From NCBI RefSeq assembly GCF_002699985.1, contig NZ_LKBT01000010.1, positions 31,944 through 95,943 on the forward strand: a stretch of 64,000 nt of DNA. The letters run 5' to 3'. Below the pieces are notes generated by a model. It was not told where the DNA came from, searched no databases, and saw nothing but the letters and a program-made list of their open reading frames with translations. Each line of letters begins with the position of its first letter. The stretch's first letter is position 1. The position numbers were made by a program, and so were the translations under genes. Source of the stretch: Pseudomonas sp. ICMP 561. GTDB lineage: Bacteria; Pseudomonadota; Gammaproteobacteria; Pseudomonadales; Pseudomonadaceae. Positions 11,687-22,223 of this stretch are shown here, piece by piece.

Positions 11687-13245
11687 CCGCTAGAGAGCAG
11701 AAGCGCCAACCCCTGTCCACGGGTTCCGAGTGGACGTTTGAACTCATTCAGGCCTACGACCGCGAGATCAGCCGTATCGCGGAACGCTATGCGCTGGATA
11801 CCTATCCCAACCAGATTGAAGTGATCACGGCCGAGCAGATGATGGATGCTTATGCCTCAGTGGGTATGCCCTTGGGCTATCACCACTGGTCCTACGGCAA
11901 ACACTTCCTGAGCACGGAGAAATCCTACACACGTGGCCAGATGGGTCTGGCCTATGAAATCGTCATCAACTCTGATCCTTGTATCGCTTACCTGATGGAA
12001 GAGAACACCATCTGCATGCAGGCACTGGTAGTGGCCCACGCCTGCTACGGGCACAACAGCTTTTTCAAGGGTAACTACCTGTTCCGAACCTGGACCGACG
12101 CCAGCTCGATCATTGATTACTTGGTGTTTGCCAAGCAGTACATCATGCAATGCGAAGAACGCCACGGTATCGATGCCGTCGAAGACCTGCTCGACTCCTG
12201 CCATGCACTCATGAACTATGGCGTGGACCGCTATAAACGCCCTTACCCAATCTCGGCCGAAGAAGAACGCCGTCGACAGAAAGACCGGGAAGAGCACCTT
12301 CAGAAGCAGATCAATGATCTGTGGCGCACTATCCCTAAAAACGCCGACAAAAACAGCAAAGAGGACAACGCTCGTTTCCCCGCAGAACCGCAGGAAAACA
12401 TACTCTACTTCATCGAAAAACATGCACCGCTGCTGGAACCATGGCAGCGTGAAATCGTACGTATCGTGCGCAAGATTGCGCAGTACTTCTATCCGCAGCG
12501 CCAGACTCAGGTGATGAACGAAGGCTGGGCGACGTTCTGGCACTACACGCTGATGAACGACCTGTATGACGAAGGTTTGGTCACCGACGGCTTCATGATG
12601 GAGTTCCTGACCTCGCATACCAGCGTCATCTATCAACCTGGTTTCGACAGCCCTTATTACAGCGGCATCAACCCCTACACGCTGGGCTTTGCCATGTATC
12701 GCGATATACGCCGCATGTGTGAAGAGCCTACCGAGGAAGATTACCGCTGGTTCCCCGAACTTGCTGGCACGGATTGGCTGACTGCCGTGAAGTTTGCCAT
12801 GAGCAGCTTCAAGGACGAGAGCTTCATCCTTCAGTACCTGTCACCCAAAGTGATCCGGGATCTGAAGCTGTTCAGCATCATGGACGACGATCAGAAAGAC
12901 GACCTGGTGGTGCCAGCCATTCACGATGAGCCTGGTTACCGAATCATCCGCGAAACCCTGGCGGCGCAGTACAACCTGGGCAATCGTGAGCCCAACGTGC
13001 AGATCTACAGCATCGACCGCCGCGGCGACCGCTCATTGACGCTTCGCCATCAACAGCACGACCGTAAACCCCTGTCTGAATCCACCGACGAGGTGCTCAA
13101 GCACCTGCATCGGCTCTGGGGGTTTGATATCCATCTGGAAACGCTGCAAGGCGATCAAGTCATGAAAACTCATCATGTCCCCCCAAAGAGCGAGCATGCC
13201 GACAGTGAATATCCCCGGCTTGATATGGCGGTAGTACACCTCTAG
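11683..13245 (+). CDS. SpoVR family protein
   Basis: The 520-residue product is a full-length SpoVR-like protein (YcgB in E. coli). The N-terminal region contains the family segment [11 protein letters not shown] and His-rich stretches ([36 protein letters not shown]) resembling metal-ligand motifs. The name comes from a Bacillus spore-cortex gene; in Gram-negatives the role is stress-related and undefined. It is coupled to yeaH by an ATGA overlap and ends the operon just before the strong hairpin at 13314-13366. Confidence 0.92.
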   Translation: MTAREQKRQPLSTGSEWTFELIQAYDREISRIAERYALDTYPNQIEVITAEQMMDAYASVGMPLGYHHWSYGKHFLSTEKSYTRGQMGLAYEIVINSDPCIAYLMEENTICMQALVVAHACYGHNSFFKGNYLFRTWTDASSIIDYLVFAKQYIMQCEERHGIDAVEDLLDSCHALMNYGVDRYKRPYPISAEEERRRQKDREEHLQKQINDLWRTIPKNADKNSKEDNARFPAEPQENILYFIEKHAPLLEPWQREIVRIVRKIAQYFYPQRQTQVMNEGWATFWHYTLMNDLYDEGLVTDGFMMEFLTSHTSVIYQPGFDSPYYSGINPYTLGFAMYRDIRRMCEEPTEEDYRWFPELAGTDWLTAVKFAMSSFKDESFILQYLSPKVIRDLKLFSIMDDDQKDDLVVPAIHDEPGYRIIRETLAAQYNLGNREPNVQIYSIDRRGDRSLTLRHQQHDRKPLSESTDEVLKHLHRLWGFDIHLETLQGDQVMKTHHVPPKSEHADSEYPRLDMAVVHL

Positions 13246-13313
13246 AACGCCTGTTTAATGGGATTGCTCAGCGAGGTATTTGTTTGGCACCCGATGACTA
13301 TTGATTAGGTTTT

Positions 13314-13366
13314 ACCTCCGCAAGAGCGACACAGGGTTTATCCTGTCGCGCTTACGGAGGTTTTTT
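13314..13366 (+). terminator. long terminator-like hairpin overlapping the cca ribosome-binding site
   Basis: ACCTCCG (13314-13320) pairs with CGGAGGT (13355-13361). Inside, AAG/CTT, GCGA/TCGC and CAGG/CCTG continue the stem around a GTTTAT loop. Six T residues (13361-13366) follow directly, then the cca ATG. The 3' arm contains GGAGG, the only good ribosome-binding site for cca, so the folded form would both stop transcription and hide that site. It may simply be the spoVR operon terminator, or it may act as a switch on cca. Confidence 0.7.
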
Positions 13367-14596
13367 ATGCAGATCTATAAAGTCGGTGGCGCAGTGCGCG
13401 ACCGCCTGCTGGGCAAACCGGTTACCGATGTGGATTGGGTGGTGGTAGGCGCGACCACCGACGAAATGCTGATCAAGGGCTATCGACCGGTGGGTACGGA
13501 CTTCCCGGTTTTTCTTCACCCACTGACGGGCGAGGAATATGCCTTGGCCCGTACCGAACGCAAAAGTGGACGCGGATACGGCGGCTTCGTTTTTCACGCC
13601 AGCCCTGACGTTACCCTCGAAGATGACTTGATCCGTCGCGACCTGACCATCAACGCCATCGCCGAAGATAAAGAGGGCAATCTGACCGACCCTTACGGCG
13701 GCCAGAGTGACCTTGAGGCCCGCGTTTTACGCCACGTTTCCCCCGCGTTCGCCGAAGATCCACTGCGAATCTTGCGTGTAGCCCGCTTTGCCGCACGCTA
13801 CGCGCCGGAAGGTTTCAGCATCGCGCCTGAAACGCTGCAACTGATGCGTCAGCTCAGCGAATCAGGCGAACTTGATGCGCTGACCCCGGAACGCAGCTGG
13901 AAGGAAATTTCCCGCGCGCTCATGGAAAAACAGCCACAAGTATTTATTCGGGTGTTGCGTGACTGCGGCGCTCTGAAGGAGCTTTTGCCAGAAGTAGACG
14001 CGCTGTTCGGCGTCCCTCAGCCAGCCGCCCATCATCCGGAAATAGACACCGGCGAGCATGTGCTGAGCGTTCTGCAACAGGCTGCCATCCACCAACAACC
14101 ACTAAGCGTGCGTTGGGCCTGCCTGCTGCACGACCTGGGGAAAGGCCTGACGCCTGAAGACGAATGGCCGAGGCACATCGCCCACGAGCATACCGGCTCG
14201 CAGTTGATCAAGGCGGTTAATGCTCGCTTCAAGGTGCCACGGGAGTGTCAGGAATTGGCATTGCTTGTGGGCCAATACCACACCCATGGCCACCGGGCAT
14301 TGGAGCTGAAGCCTTCTACGGTGCTGGATTTGCTGCACAGTTTTGACGTCTATCGTCGGCCTCAGCGCTTTGAAGACTTCATCATTGCCTGCGAAATGGA
14401 CGCCCGAGGCCGACACGGTTTTGAGCAGCGCGATTACCCGCAAGCCGAATACCTGCGCGGCGCAGCCGAAGCGGCACGCGCGGTCTCGGTGCAGCCACTG
14501 ATCGAAAAGGGCTTCAAGGGTCAGGAACTGGGCGAAGCACTCAAAGCCGAACGACTGGATGCGTTGAAGGTTTACAAGGCGCAGTACAATAGCTGA
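13367..14596 (+). CDS. cca: CCA-adding tRNA nucleotidyltransferase
   Basis: Cca builds or repairs the 3' CCA end of tRNAs. The 409-residue product has the class II polymerase-beta-type active site [10 protein letters not shown] and DVDWVVVG (metal aspartates), the [10 protein letters not shown] motif, and a C-terminal HD phosphohydrolase domain (LLHDLGKGL), as in enterobacterial-type Cca. The frame is open to 13301, but ATG 13367, 6 bases after GGAGG, is the start that begins with the conserved [12 protein letters not shown]. Expression must contend with the hairpin at 13314-13366. Confidence 0.94.
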   Translation: MQIYKVGGAVRDRLLGKPVTDVDWVVVGATTDEMLIKGYRPVGTDFPVFLHPLTGEEYALARTERKSGRGYGGFVFHASPDVTLEDDLIRRDLTINAIAEDKEGNLTDPYGGQSDLEARVLRHVSPAFAEDPLRILRVARFAARYAPEGFSIAPETLQLMRQLSESGELDALTPERSWKEISRALMEKQPQVFIRVLRDCGALKELLPEVDALFGVPQPAAHHPEIDTGEHVLSVLQQAAIHQQPLSVRWACLLHDLGKGLTPEDEWPRHIAHEHTGSQLIKAVNARFKVPRECQELALLVGQYHTHGHRALELKPSTVLDLLHSFDVYRRPQRFEDFIIACEMDARGRHGFEQRDYPQAEYLRGAAEAARAVSVQPLIEKGFKGQELGEALKAERLDALKVYKAQYNS

Positions 14597-14612
14597 GCTT
14601 GATACGATCTCC

Positions 14613-14685
14613 TGTAGGAGCTGCCGAAGGCTGCGAAAACGATAGACCTGATCAATCGCTTTCGCAGCCTTCGGCAGCTCCTACA
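14613..14685. repeat. REP hairpin, same class as 7656-7731
   Basis: TGTAGGAGCTGCCGAAGG at the left and the complementary sequence at the right form a near-perfect stem between the convergent cca and folK genes, where it can serve as a bidirectional transcript end. Confidence 0.85.
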
Positions 14686-14689
14686 AGAT

Positions 14690-15214
14690 TCAGCTATGCA
14701 GCAAACCTGGCGGCGTCAATTGCGTGCCCCGCCATTCAAACGCAACCGGCCACAGTTGCTGCTCAATTTTCGCGCGCTCCCAAAGCTGCTCGAAAGAGGC
14801 GCCAGCCTCAGGATGCAGACGATCCGGCGCAATCAGCGACAATGGCCACAGCACGAAGGCGTTTTTCAGGATCTCGGCACGAGGCAGGATCAAACCGTCG
14901 AAGTCACCGACCTGGTCGCCATATAGCAGCACGTCGATATCCAGCGGCAGCCCCTTTCGATCCGGAGCGTAACGGCCGTTATCGGCTTCGATAAACTTCA
15001 GGCGGCGGTCAAGCTCCATCAACGGCAGCGCGGTCAAACCCGTTACTACAAGGTTGAAGAACAGACCACTCTTGATTCCGACTGGCTGACTTTCAAACAC
15101 CGGAGAACAAACGATATCGCTGACGAAGCCATCCAGCGCCTCCAGCCCCGCAATCAGGTGCCTCTCGCGCTCGATGTTACTGCCCAAACCAAGGTAAATC
15201 CGTGTCAGCGACAT
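14690..15214 (-). CDS. folK: 2-amino-4-hydroxy-6-hydroxymethyldihydropteridine pyrophosphokinase FolK
   Basis: FolK transfers pyrophosphate from ATP to the pterin alcohol in folate synthesis. The 174-residue product shows the N-terminal YLGLGSNIERE motif and the signature RKGLPLDIDVLLYGD carrying the magnesium-binding aspartates. It is transcribed right to left and its 5' end overlaps the 3' end of folB by 10 bp, so the two consecutive folate steps are coupled. Confidence 0.95.
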   Translation of the reverse strand: MSLTRIYLGLGSNIERERHLIAGLEALDGFVSDIVCSPVFESQPVGIKSGLFFNLVVTGLTALPLMELDRRLKFIEADNGRYAPDRKGLPLDIDVLLYGDQVGDFDGLILPRAEILKNAFVLWPLSLIAPDRLHPEAGASFEQLWERAKIEQQLWPVAFEWRGTQLTPPGLLHS

Positions 15215-15558
15215 CCGCGCTCGATCTCCACGCCCACACCAGCAGCAGCTGCAACCGCGCCGGGCTTGGTCAGTTTCAAGTGCAGCCAGGGAATCTGGAA
15301 CTCACTCATGAGCACTTCCGCCAATCGCTCAGCAAAGGTCTCCACCAACTGAAACTGCGCCTTGTCGGCAAAATCCAGAATGCGAGTGGAGACGCTGGCG
15401 TAGTCGAGTGCCTTGCTCAGATCATCACCAGCAGCGGCTGGTCGATTATCCCAGGCAAAACTCAGGTCCAGGCGCAGACACTGGCGAATGCCCCGCTCCC
15501 AGTCGTAAGCACCGATAACGGTATCGACTTCCAGACCTTCAATGAAAACTCTGTCCAA
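15205..15558 (-). CDS. folB: dihydroneopterin aldolase FolB
   Basis: FolB converts dihydroneopterin to the pterin alcohol used by FolK. The start is taken at a TTG (15558-15556), giving the family-typical [22 protein letters not shown] start and 117 residues; GGAG lies 8 bases upstream of this TTG. An upstream ATG at 15582 would add eight residues with no family support. It runs opposite to plsY from a 74-bp divergent intergenic region. Confidence 0.92.
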   Translation of the reverse strand: MDRVFIEGLEVDTVIGAYDWERGIRQCLRLDLSFAWDNRPAAAGDDLSKALDYASVSTRILDFADKAQFQLVETFAERLAEVLMSEFQIPWLHLKLTKPGAVAAAAGVGVEIERGCR

Positions 15559-15632
15559 ACACCACACTCCACTGCACGACAAGGGCGCGATGCGCCGTTA
15601 GAATCAGGGCTTCCCAGCCCGGAATAGTTAGC

Positions 15633-16202
15633 ATGTTTTGGTTACTGGCGATTTTCGCCTACCTGCTTGGCTCACTGTCCTTCGCCATTCTCCTGAGCCG
15701 CCTCACTGGCAGCCCGGACCCGCGCGCCAGTGGCTCTGGCAATGCGGGCGCGACCAACATGTTGCGTCTGGCCGGCAAAAAACTCGCGATCCTGACGCTG
15801 CTCGGCGACCTGTGCAAAGGCCTGCTGCCGATACTGCTCGCCAATCTCGCCGGGATGGACCCCAAAGCACAGGCCTGGATTGGGCTCTGCGCAGTGCTGG
15901 GTCATCTGTTCCCGCTCTACTTTCGCTTCCGCGGTGGCAAAGGCGTCGCCACTGCCGCCGGTGTACTGCTTGGGCTTTATCCGCCCGCCGCCATCCTGGC
16001 AATCTGTGCGTGGGGACTGATGTTCTATATGACCCGCACCAGCTCGATCGCAGCCTTGGTCGCTACCCCGCTGACGCTGCCATTGCTCGCCTGGCAAGAA
16101 CCGCGAGCGTTGCTGCCGATGACTCTGCTCACGCTGCTGATTGTCTGGCGGCACCGGGGCAATCTACGCGACCTGTTTGCCGGGCGCGAACGGCATTTTT
16201 GA
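15633..16202 (+). CDS. plsY: acyl-phosphate:glycerol-3-phosphate acyltransferase PlsY
   Basis: PlsY makes lysophosphatidic acid from acyl-phosphate and glycerol-3-phosphate at the inner membrane. The 189-residue product has five or so hydrophobic spans and the three cytosolic signature motifs: [23 protein letters not shown] and, toward the end, [13 protein letters not shown]. It stands alone between divergent folB and convergent tsaD. Confidence 0.95.
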   Translation: MFWLLAIFAYLLGSLSFAILLSRLTGSPDPRASGSGNAGATNMLRLAGKKLAILTLLGDLCKGLLPILLANLAGMDPKAQAWIGLCAVLGHLFPLYFRFRGGKGVATAAGVLLGLYPPAAILAICAWGLMFYMTRTSSIAALVATPLTLPLLAWQEPRALLPMTLLTLLIVWRHRGNLRDLFAGRERHF

Positions 16203-16249
16203 ATCGCCTGAATGAATCCGCCTCACGTCGCCGCTTTAAATCCTTGAAC

Positions 16250-17275
16250 CTACAAACCTTGCAACTGCTCCATCGGCCAGCGAGCCTGAACGCTGATGCT
16301 CAGATCTTCCTTCTGCCCCGCCAATAAACGCTGGCATCCAGCAAAAGCGATCATCGCGCCGTTGTCGGTACAGAACTCAGGGCGCGCATAGAAAACATTG
16401 CCTTTGAGCTCGCCCAGCATTTTTTCCAGAGACGCGCGCAGGGACTTGTTGGCGCTTACGCCGCCCGCAATCACCAGACGCTTCATGCCGGTCTGCTTCA
16501 GTGCCCGCTTGCATTTGATGGTCAAAGTCTCCACCACTGCCTGCTGGAAGGCCAGCGAGATGTCGCAACGAGTCTGCTCGCTGTCGTCTCCGACACTTTG
16601 GCACTGCTGCCAGGTCGTCAACGTGGAGGTTTTCAGGCCACTGAAGCTGAAGTCCAGCCCCGGGCGATCCGTCATTGGACGCGGAAAGACAAAACGCCCG
16701 GCCACACCTTTGGTCGCCAGTGCCGCAATTTCAGGTCCGCCTGGATACTGCAGGCCCATCATCTTTGCCGTTTTGTCGAAGGCTTCGCCCGCAGCGTCAT
16801 CCAGCGTCTCGCCCAGCAACTCATACAGGCCAATGCCATCAACCCGAACCAGTTGCGTGTGACCACCGGACACCAACAAAGCGACGAACGGAAACTCCGG
16901 CGGCTGCGCTTCCAGCATCGGGGCCAGCAAGTGACCTTCCATGTGGTGAACACCCAGCGCCGGAATATCCCACGCGAACGCCAGCGCCTGAGCACACGAG
17001 GCGCCGACCAGCAAAGCGCCTACAAGGCCCGGCCCTGCTGTGTATGCGATAGCATCGATGTCTGTAGCGACAACGCCCGCGTCGGCTATAACCTGACGAA
17101 TCAAAGGCAACATGCGCTTGACGTGATCACGCGAAGCAAGCTCCGGCACCACACCGCCATAAGCACGATGCAGGTCGATTTGACTGAACAATGCGTCGGC
17201 CAGCAGCCCGCGCTCACTGTCATAGAGCGCGACGCCGGTTTCGTCGCAAGAGGTTTCTAATCCCAGTACTAGCAT
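16250..17275 (-). CDS. tsaD: tRNA N6-threonylcarbamoyladenosine transferase TsaD
   Basis: TsaD transfers the threonylcarbamoyl group to A37 of ANN-decoding tRNAs, working with TsaB and TsaE. The 341-residue product starts [16 protein letters not shown], has the metal-binding HHMEGH motif and the nucleotide-binding [11 protein letters not shown] segment of the ASKHA fold. It diverges from rpsU. A shared 200-bp promoter region holds the AT-rich block CATAATAG (17313-17320), which reads as a possible -10 element on either strand. Confidence 0.95.
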   Translation of the reverse strand: MLVLGLETSCDETGVALYDSERGLLADALFSQIDLHRAYGGVVPELASRDHVKRMLPLIRQVIADAGVVATDIDAIAYTAGPGLVGALLVGASCAQALAFAWDIPALGVHHMEGHLLAPMLEAQPPEFPFVALLVSGGHTQLVRVDGIGLYELLGETLDDAAGEAFDKTAKMMGLQYPGGPEIAALATKGVAGRFVFPRPMTDRPGLDFSFSGLKTSTLTTWQQCQSVGDDSEQTRCDISLAFQQAVVETLTIKCKRALKQTGMKRLVIAGGVSANKSLRASLEKMLGELKGNVFYARPEFCTDNGAMIAFAGCQRLLAGQKEDLSISVQARWPMEQLQGL

Positions 17276-17473
17276 GGGTTTGCGCCTTGTTTAGGCTGAA
17301 TTCGAAGGCGCGCATAATAGTCGCCGCCCGATGCCCCGACCAGCGGTTTTCGATCAGAGGCTTTGCATTCCTCTCAATGAGGGGTTAACATCCGCAACCC
17401 TTAAAAACCGACGTACTTATGTGCAGTCTTTGCACGAGACGTTGACCCCGGTAATGAATGAAGGTAGCTCTGG

Positions 17474-17689
17474 ATGCCAGCCGTCAAAGTTAAAGAGAAC
17501 GAACCCTTCGACGTAGCTCTGCGTCGTTTCAAGCGCTCCTGCGAAAAAGCCGGTGTTCTGGCTGAAGTTCGTAGCCGCGAATTTTACGAGAAGCCTACTT
17601 CTGAGCGTAAGCGTAAAGCAGCAGCCGCTGTTAAGCGTCACGCCAAGAAAGTACAGCGCGAACAGCGCCGCGCCGTTCGTCTGTATTAA
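17474..17689 (+). CDS. rpsU: 30S ribosomal protein bS21
   Basis: A 71-residue, Lys/Arg-rich protein ([21 protein letters not shown]) identical in layout to Pseudomonas bS21, which helps the 30S subunit select mRNAs. GGTAGCTCTGG precedes the ATG. It is the first gene of the rpsU-dnaG-rpoD macromolecular synthesis block. The stem-loop GCCCGGC/GCCGGGC at 17721-17740 lies downstream but has no clear T run. Confidence 0.96.
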
Positions 17690-18209
17690 TTTACAGACGT
17701 CTGTCGCAAGCTTCTGCAATGCCCGGCCCCAAAGCCGGGCTAGCGGCAGTTAAGGCACCGCATAAGCTACATCGAAGAAGCACACAGGTCGCACACGCGC
17801 ACCTCACACTTCCTCAAAGCACGTCCCGCCTGAGATTCAGGCCACGTTGATCACGTCGTTATGACGAATGCATCAAGGTGAATGACGAGTATGCCTTGAT
17901 GATCTTCGCAAGAAGCTCAGCCAAGGCAGCGTCGCCCTCGACACGCTGAGCACAACGAATCCGTAACCGGTATTCGGTTTGCTACAAACAGCAACATGCT
18001 TAAAAGCCGCCACTGCCTGATTTCTGCTGCCTGATGTTAACAGCAGGTCACGGGTAGATTGCTGGCAGCTACTATTCCAGATAATGATGAGCAGCCGCGC
18101 TCAAGTCAGGCTGTGCATGCCTTTGTGGCATTACAGAAAGACCTGCTGCAGCCGTTACATCCTGGATTCGCCACGAGCCTCATGGCGGAACGCTTGATAT
18201 GAGAACGAT
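17690..18209. other. 520-bp non-coding gap where yqeY normally lies
   Basis: No credible reading frame exists in either direction between rpsU and dnaG. In many pseudomonads a GatB/YqeY-domain gene of about 149 codons sits here. I see neither its start nor recognisable protein blocks, only a stem-loop at 17721-17740 and unstructured sequence. Either the gene has been lost or decayed beyond recognition, or this lineage never had it. Confidence 0.5.
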
Positions 18210-20168
18210 ATGGCCGGGCTGATTCCCCAAGGCTTCATTGACGACCTCCTGAACCGCACCGACATTGTCGATGTTGTCAGCTCACGTCTGCAATTGAAGA
18301 AAACCGGGAAGAACTTCAGCGCCTGCTGCCCGTTCCACAAGGAAAAGACGCCGTCTTTCAGCGTCAGCCCCGACAAGCAGTTCTACTACTGCTTTGGTTG
18401 CGGCGCAGGGGGTAACGCCCTTGGTTTCATCATGGACCACGACAATCTGGACTTCGTCCAGGCCGTCGAAGACCTGGCGAAATCAGCGGGCATGGAAGTT
18501 CCCAGAGAACAAGGTACTAAAGGGCAAAAGCCCCGCCAGCCTGTGGACTCGCCGCTTTACCCGCTGCTGACAGCCGCCGCCGAGTATTACCGCCTTGCGC
18601 TGAAGAACCATCCATCGCGCAGAGCCGCAGTGGAATACCTGAAAGGTCGCGGCCTTTCCGGTGAAATTGCTCGTGACTTCGGCCTTGGCTTTGCCCCGCC
18701 CGGCTGGGACAACCTGCACAAGCACTTGAGCAGCGATACGCTTCAACAGAAAGCCATGATTGATGCCGGCCTGTTGATCGAGAATGCCGAAACCGGCAAG
18801 CGCTATGACCGCTTCCGCGACCGGGTGATGTTTCCGATCCGCGACAGTCGCGGCCGGGTCATCGCTTTTGGCGGACGGGTATTGGGTGACGACAAGCCCA
18901 AATACCTGAACTCGCCGGAAACACCTGTATTCCATAAGGGCCAAGAGCTTTACGGCCTGTTCGAAGCACGCAAATTCAATCGCAACCTCGATGAAATCAT
19001 CGTGGTCGAAGGCTACATGGACGTCATCGCTCTCGCCCAACAAGGCTTGCGTAATGCCGTTGCAACACTGGGCACCGCGACCAGCGAAGAACACTTGAAG
19101 CGGCTGTTCCGGGTTGTACCCAACGTCCTGTTCTGCTTTGACGGCGACCAGGCGGGTCGCAATGCCGCATGGCGCGCACTGGAGGCAACGCTTTCCAGCC
19201 TGCAGGACGGACGCCGCGCACGATTTCTGTTTCTGCCCGAAGGCGAAGACCCGGACACCCTGGTTCGCGCTGAAGGCACCGACGCGTTCAAAGCCCGTAT
19301 TCATCAGCATGCGCAGCCGCTGGCCGACTACTTCTTCGAACAGCTGACCAAAGAAGCAGACCCACGCTCCCTTGAGGGCAAGGCCCACATGGCCACCCTG
19401 GCAGCACCGCTGATCGACAAAGTGCCCGGCGCCAACCTGCGCACGCTCATGCGTCAACGACTGACGCAGATAACCGGCCTGAGCAACGAAAACGTCAGCC
19501 AACTGGTGCAGAACGCACCGGCGGAGGCACCCCCGAGTTACGACCCGGGCTTCGATTACGACGCGATGCCCGACTATGCTGATTACCAGCCACAGGTCGG
19601 ATACGAAGCCCCTCAGCAAGAATGGACGCCGAAAAAATCCGGCGGCCAGGGCCAGAAAAAGTGGGAAAAGAAGCCGTGGGACAAAAAAGGTAAGCGTGGA
19701 GATGACGAACCACGTGCCCCGCGGACGCCGACGACCGTCGAACCACCAACGTTGACGGCATTGAGAACACTTCTGCATCACCCGGAGCTGGCCGAGAAAG
19801 TCGAAGATGCCAGCCACCTGGCGGCAGAAGATCATATTTATGCGCAGCTACTGGTCGCTTTGCTCGAAGCCTTGCAAAAAAATCCGAAGCTGCGCTCGCT
19901 GCAACTGATCGCCCGCTGGCACGGCACAGAACAAGGCCGATTGCTGCGAGCATTAGCGGAAAAGGAATGGTTGATCTCGGCCGATAACCTTGAACAACAG
20001 TTTTTCGACACTATAACTAGGTTATCCGCCCGCCAACGCGAGCGAAGCCTGGAGCAATTAATCAGGAAGGAACGCCAGTCAGGCCTGGACGCGGAGGAAA
20101 AACTTCTGCTGCTCAAGCTGTTAAATCGGAATGTTCCTGCACAAACCCCGACCTCAACTGGCGCGTGA
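18210..20168 (+). CDS. dnaG: DNA primase DnaG
   Basis: DnaG lays RNA primers at the replication fork. The 652-residue product has an N-terminal zinc ribbon (CCPFHKEKTPSF with YYCFGCGAGGN), a TOPRIM catalytic core (IIVVEGYMDVIAL, then FCFDGDQAGRNAA) and a C-terminal DnaB-helicase-binding domain after a Lys/Pro-rich linker at about residues 470-510. The ATG at 18210 opens the standard MAGLIPQGFIDDLL start. Confidence 0.96.
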   Translation: MAGLIPQGFIDDLLNRTDIVDVVSSRLQLKKTGKNFSACCPFHKEKTPSFSVSPDKQFYYCFGCGAGGNALGFIMDHDNLDFVQAVEDLAKSAGMEVPREQGTKGQKPRQPVDSPLYPLLTAAAEYYRLALKNHPSRRAAVEYLKGRGLSGEIARDFGLGFAPPGWDNLHKHLSSDTLQQKAMIDAGLLIENAETGKRYDRFRDRVMFPIRDSRGRVIAFGGRVLGDDKPKYLNSPETPVFHKGQELYGLFEARKFNRNLDEIIVVEGYMDVIALAQQGLRNAVATLGTATSEEHLKRLFRVVPNVLFCFDGDQAGRNAAWRALEATLSSLQDGRRARFLFLPEGEDPDTLVRAEGTDAFKARIHQHAQPLADYFFEQLTKEADPRSLEGKAHMATLAAPLIDKVPGANLRTLMRQRLTQITGLSNENVSQLVQNAPAEAPPSYDPGFDYDAMPDYADYQPQVGYEAPQQEWTPKKSGGQGQKKWEKKPWDKKGKRGDDEPRAPRTPTTVEPPTLTALRTLLHHPELAEKVEDASHLAAEDHIYAQLLVALLEALQKNPKLRSLQLIARWHGTEQGRLLRALAEKEWLISADNLEQQFFDTITRLSARQRERSLEQLIRKERQSGLDAEEKLLLLKLLNRNVPAQTPTSTGA

Positions 20169-20182
20169 GGTCATAGCTCGGG

Positions 20183-20188
20183 TATAAT
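20183..20188 (+). promoter_or_regulatory. candidate rpoD -10 element
   Basis: A perfect TATAAT lies 48 bp before the rpoD ATG, within the short gap after dnaG. No matching -35 hexamer is obvious at the usual spacing. It could give rpoD a promoter of its own besides read-through from dnaG. Confidence 0.45.
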
Positions 20189-20235
20189 CCCCGGCTTGTT
20201 TTTTGCCCGCCAAGACCTTCAGTGGATAGGGTGTT

Positions 20236-22086
20236 ATGTCCGGAAAAGCGCAACAGCAGTCTCGTATCAAAGAGTTGATCACCCTGGGTCGTGAGCAGAA
20301 GTATCTGACTTACGCAGAGGTCAACGACCACCTGCCTGAGGATATTTCAGATCCCGAGCAGGTGGAAGACATCATCCGCATGATTAATGACATGGGGATC
20401 CCGGTACACGAGAGTGCCCCGGATGCGGACGCCCTGATGCTGGCCGACGCCGATACCGATGAGGCAGCCGCAGAAGAAGCGGCCGCAGCGTTGGCAGCGG
20501 TTGAGACCGACATTGGTCGCACCACTGACCCTGTGCGCATGTATATGCGTGAAATGGGTACGGTCGAGCTTCTGACACGTGAAGGCGAAATCGAAATCGC
20601 CAAACGTATCGAAGAAGGCATTCGTGAAGTGATGGGCGCAATTGCGCACTTCCCAGGCACGGTTGACCACATTCTCTCCGAGTACACCCGTGTCACGACG
20701 GAAGGCGGTCGCCTGTCCGACGTGCTGAGCGGCTACATCGACCCGGATGACGGCATTGCGCCGCCAGCTGAAGTCCCGCCGCCTGTTGACCCGAAAACAG
20801 CCAAGGCTGCCGAAGGCGATGACGACGAGGAAGAGAAGGACGAGTCTTCTGACGACGAAGAAGAAGTCGAAAGCGGTCCCGATCCGATCATTGCCCAGCA
20901 GCGTTTCGGTGCGGTTTCCGATCAAATGGAAATCACCCGCAAAGCCCTGAAAAAGCACGGCCGTGACAGCAAGCAAGCGATTGCCGAGCTGGTTGCACTG
21001 GCTGAGCTGTTCATGCCGATCAAACTGGTCCCTAAACAGTTTGAAGGTCTGGTTGAACGCGTTCGTAGCGCACTTGAGCGCCTGCGTGCTCAGGAACGCG
21101 CCATCATGCAGTTGTGCGTACGTGATGCACGTATGCCGCGCGCCGATTTCCTTCGCCAGTTCCCAGGCAACGAAGTCGACGAAAGCTGGACGGATGCGCT
21201 GGCTAAAGGCAAAAGCAAATACGCTGAAGCCATTGGCCGCCTGCAGCCTGATATCCAGCGTTGCCAGCAGAAGCTGACCGCGCTGCAGACCGAAACCGGT
21301 CTGACCATTGCTGAAATCAAGGACATCAACCGTCGCATGTCGATCGGCGAGGCCAAGGCCCGTCGCGCGAAGAAAGAGATGGTTGAAGCGAACCTGCGTC
21401 TGGTGATCTCGATCGCCAAGAAGTACACCAACCGTGGCCTGCAATTCCTCGACCTGATCCAGGAAGGCAACATCGGCTTGATGAAGGCGGTGGACAAGTT
21501 CGAATACCGTCGTGGTTACAAGTTCTCGACGTACGCCACATGGTGGATCCGTCAGGCCATCACTCGCTCGATCGCCGACCAGGCACGCACCATCCGTATT
21601 CCGGTGCACATGATCGAGACGATCAACAAACTCAACCGTATTTCCCGGCAGATGTTGCAGGAAATGGGGCGCGAGCCGACCCCGGAAGAGTTGGGCGAAC
21701 GCATGGAAATGCCTGAGGATAAAATCCGCAAGGTATTGAAGATCGCTAAAGAGCCGATCTCCATGGAAACCCCGATCGGTGATGACGAAGATTCGCACCT
21801 GGGTGACTTCATCGAAGACTCGACCATGCAGTCGCCAATCGATGTCGCTACCGTCGAAAGCTTGAAAGAAGCAACTCGCGAAGTTCTGTCGGGCCTTACC
21901 GCCCGTGAAGCCAAGGTTCTGCGTATGCGCTTCGGTATTGATATGAATACCGACCACACGCTGGAAGAAGTGGGCAAACAGTTCGACGTGACTCGTGAGC
22001 GTATTCGTCAGATTGAGGCGAAGGCTCTGCGTAAGTTGCGCCACCCGACAAGAAGCGAGCACTTGCGCTCGTTCCTTGACGAGTAA
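20236..22086 (+). CDS. rpoD: RNA polymerase primary sigma factor RpoD (sigma-70)
   Basis: The 616-residue product has region 1.1 (residues 1-80), region 1.2 ([11 protein letters not shown]), the acidic non-conserved insert ([18 protein letters not shown]), region 2 ([19 protein letters not shown] for promoter melting and -10 binding), region 3, and region 4.2 ([20 protein letters not shown], the -35-binding helix-turn-helix). Length and order equal other Pseudomonas RpoD. It ends in a strong terminator. Confidence 0.98.
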   Translation: MSGKAQQQSRIKELITLGREQKYLTYAEVNDHLPEDISDPEQVEDIIRMINDMGIPVHESAPDADALMLADADTDEAAAEEAAAALAAVETDIGRTTDPVRMYMREMGTVELLTREGEIEIAKRIEEGIREVMGAIAHFPGTVDHILSEYTRVTTEGGRLSDVLSGYIDPDDGIAPPAEVPPPVDPKTAKAAEGDDDEEEKDESSDDEEEVESGPDPIIAQQRFGAVSDQMEITRKALKKHGRDSKQAIAELVALAELFMPIKLVPKQFEGLVERVRSALERLRAQERAIMQLCVRDARMPRADFLRQFPGNEVDESWTDALAKGKSKYAEAIGRLQPDIQRCQQKLTALQTETGLTIAEIKDINRRMSIGEAKARRAKKEMVEANLRLVISIAKKYTNRGLQFLDLIQEGNIGLMKAVDKFEYRRGYKFSTYATWWIRQAITRSIADQARTIRIPVHMIETINKLNRISRQMLQEMGREPTPEELGERMEMPEDKIRKVLKIAKEPISMETPIGDDEDSHLGDFIEDSTMQSPIDVATVESLKEATREVLSGLTAREAKVLRMRFGIDMNTDHTLEEVGKQFDVTRERIRQIEAKALRKLRHPTRSEHLRSFLDE

Positions 22087-22104
22087 GCGAGCAAAGCTGC
22101 ACAC

Positions 22105-22131
22105 AAAACCCCCGGCCCTGCCGGGGGTTTT
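22105..22131 (+). terminator. rpoD intrinsic terminator
   Basis: AAAACCCCCGGC (22105-22116) pairs perfectly with GCCGGGGGTTTT (22120-22131) around a CCT loop, giving a 12-bp stem whose 3' arm ends in the T run. It closes the rpsU-dnaG-rpoD block. Confidence 0.92.
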
Positions 22132-22223
22132 GCATTATGGGTCGCAAATTTTCAACTTGGAGCGACGGTTTTCTCACTACGGCTACACTCTTCGGAGTGC
22201 CATCACGCCATCATGAGGCTGCC

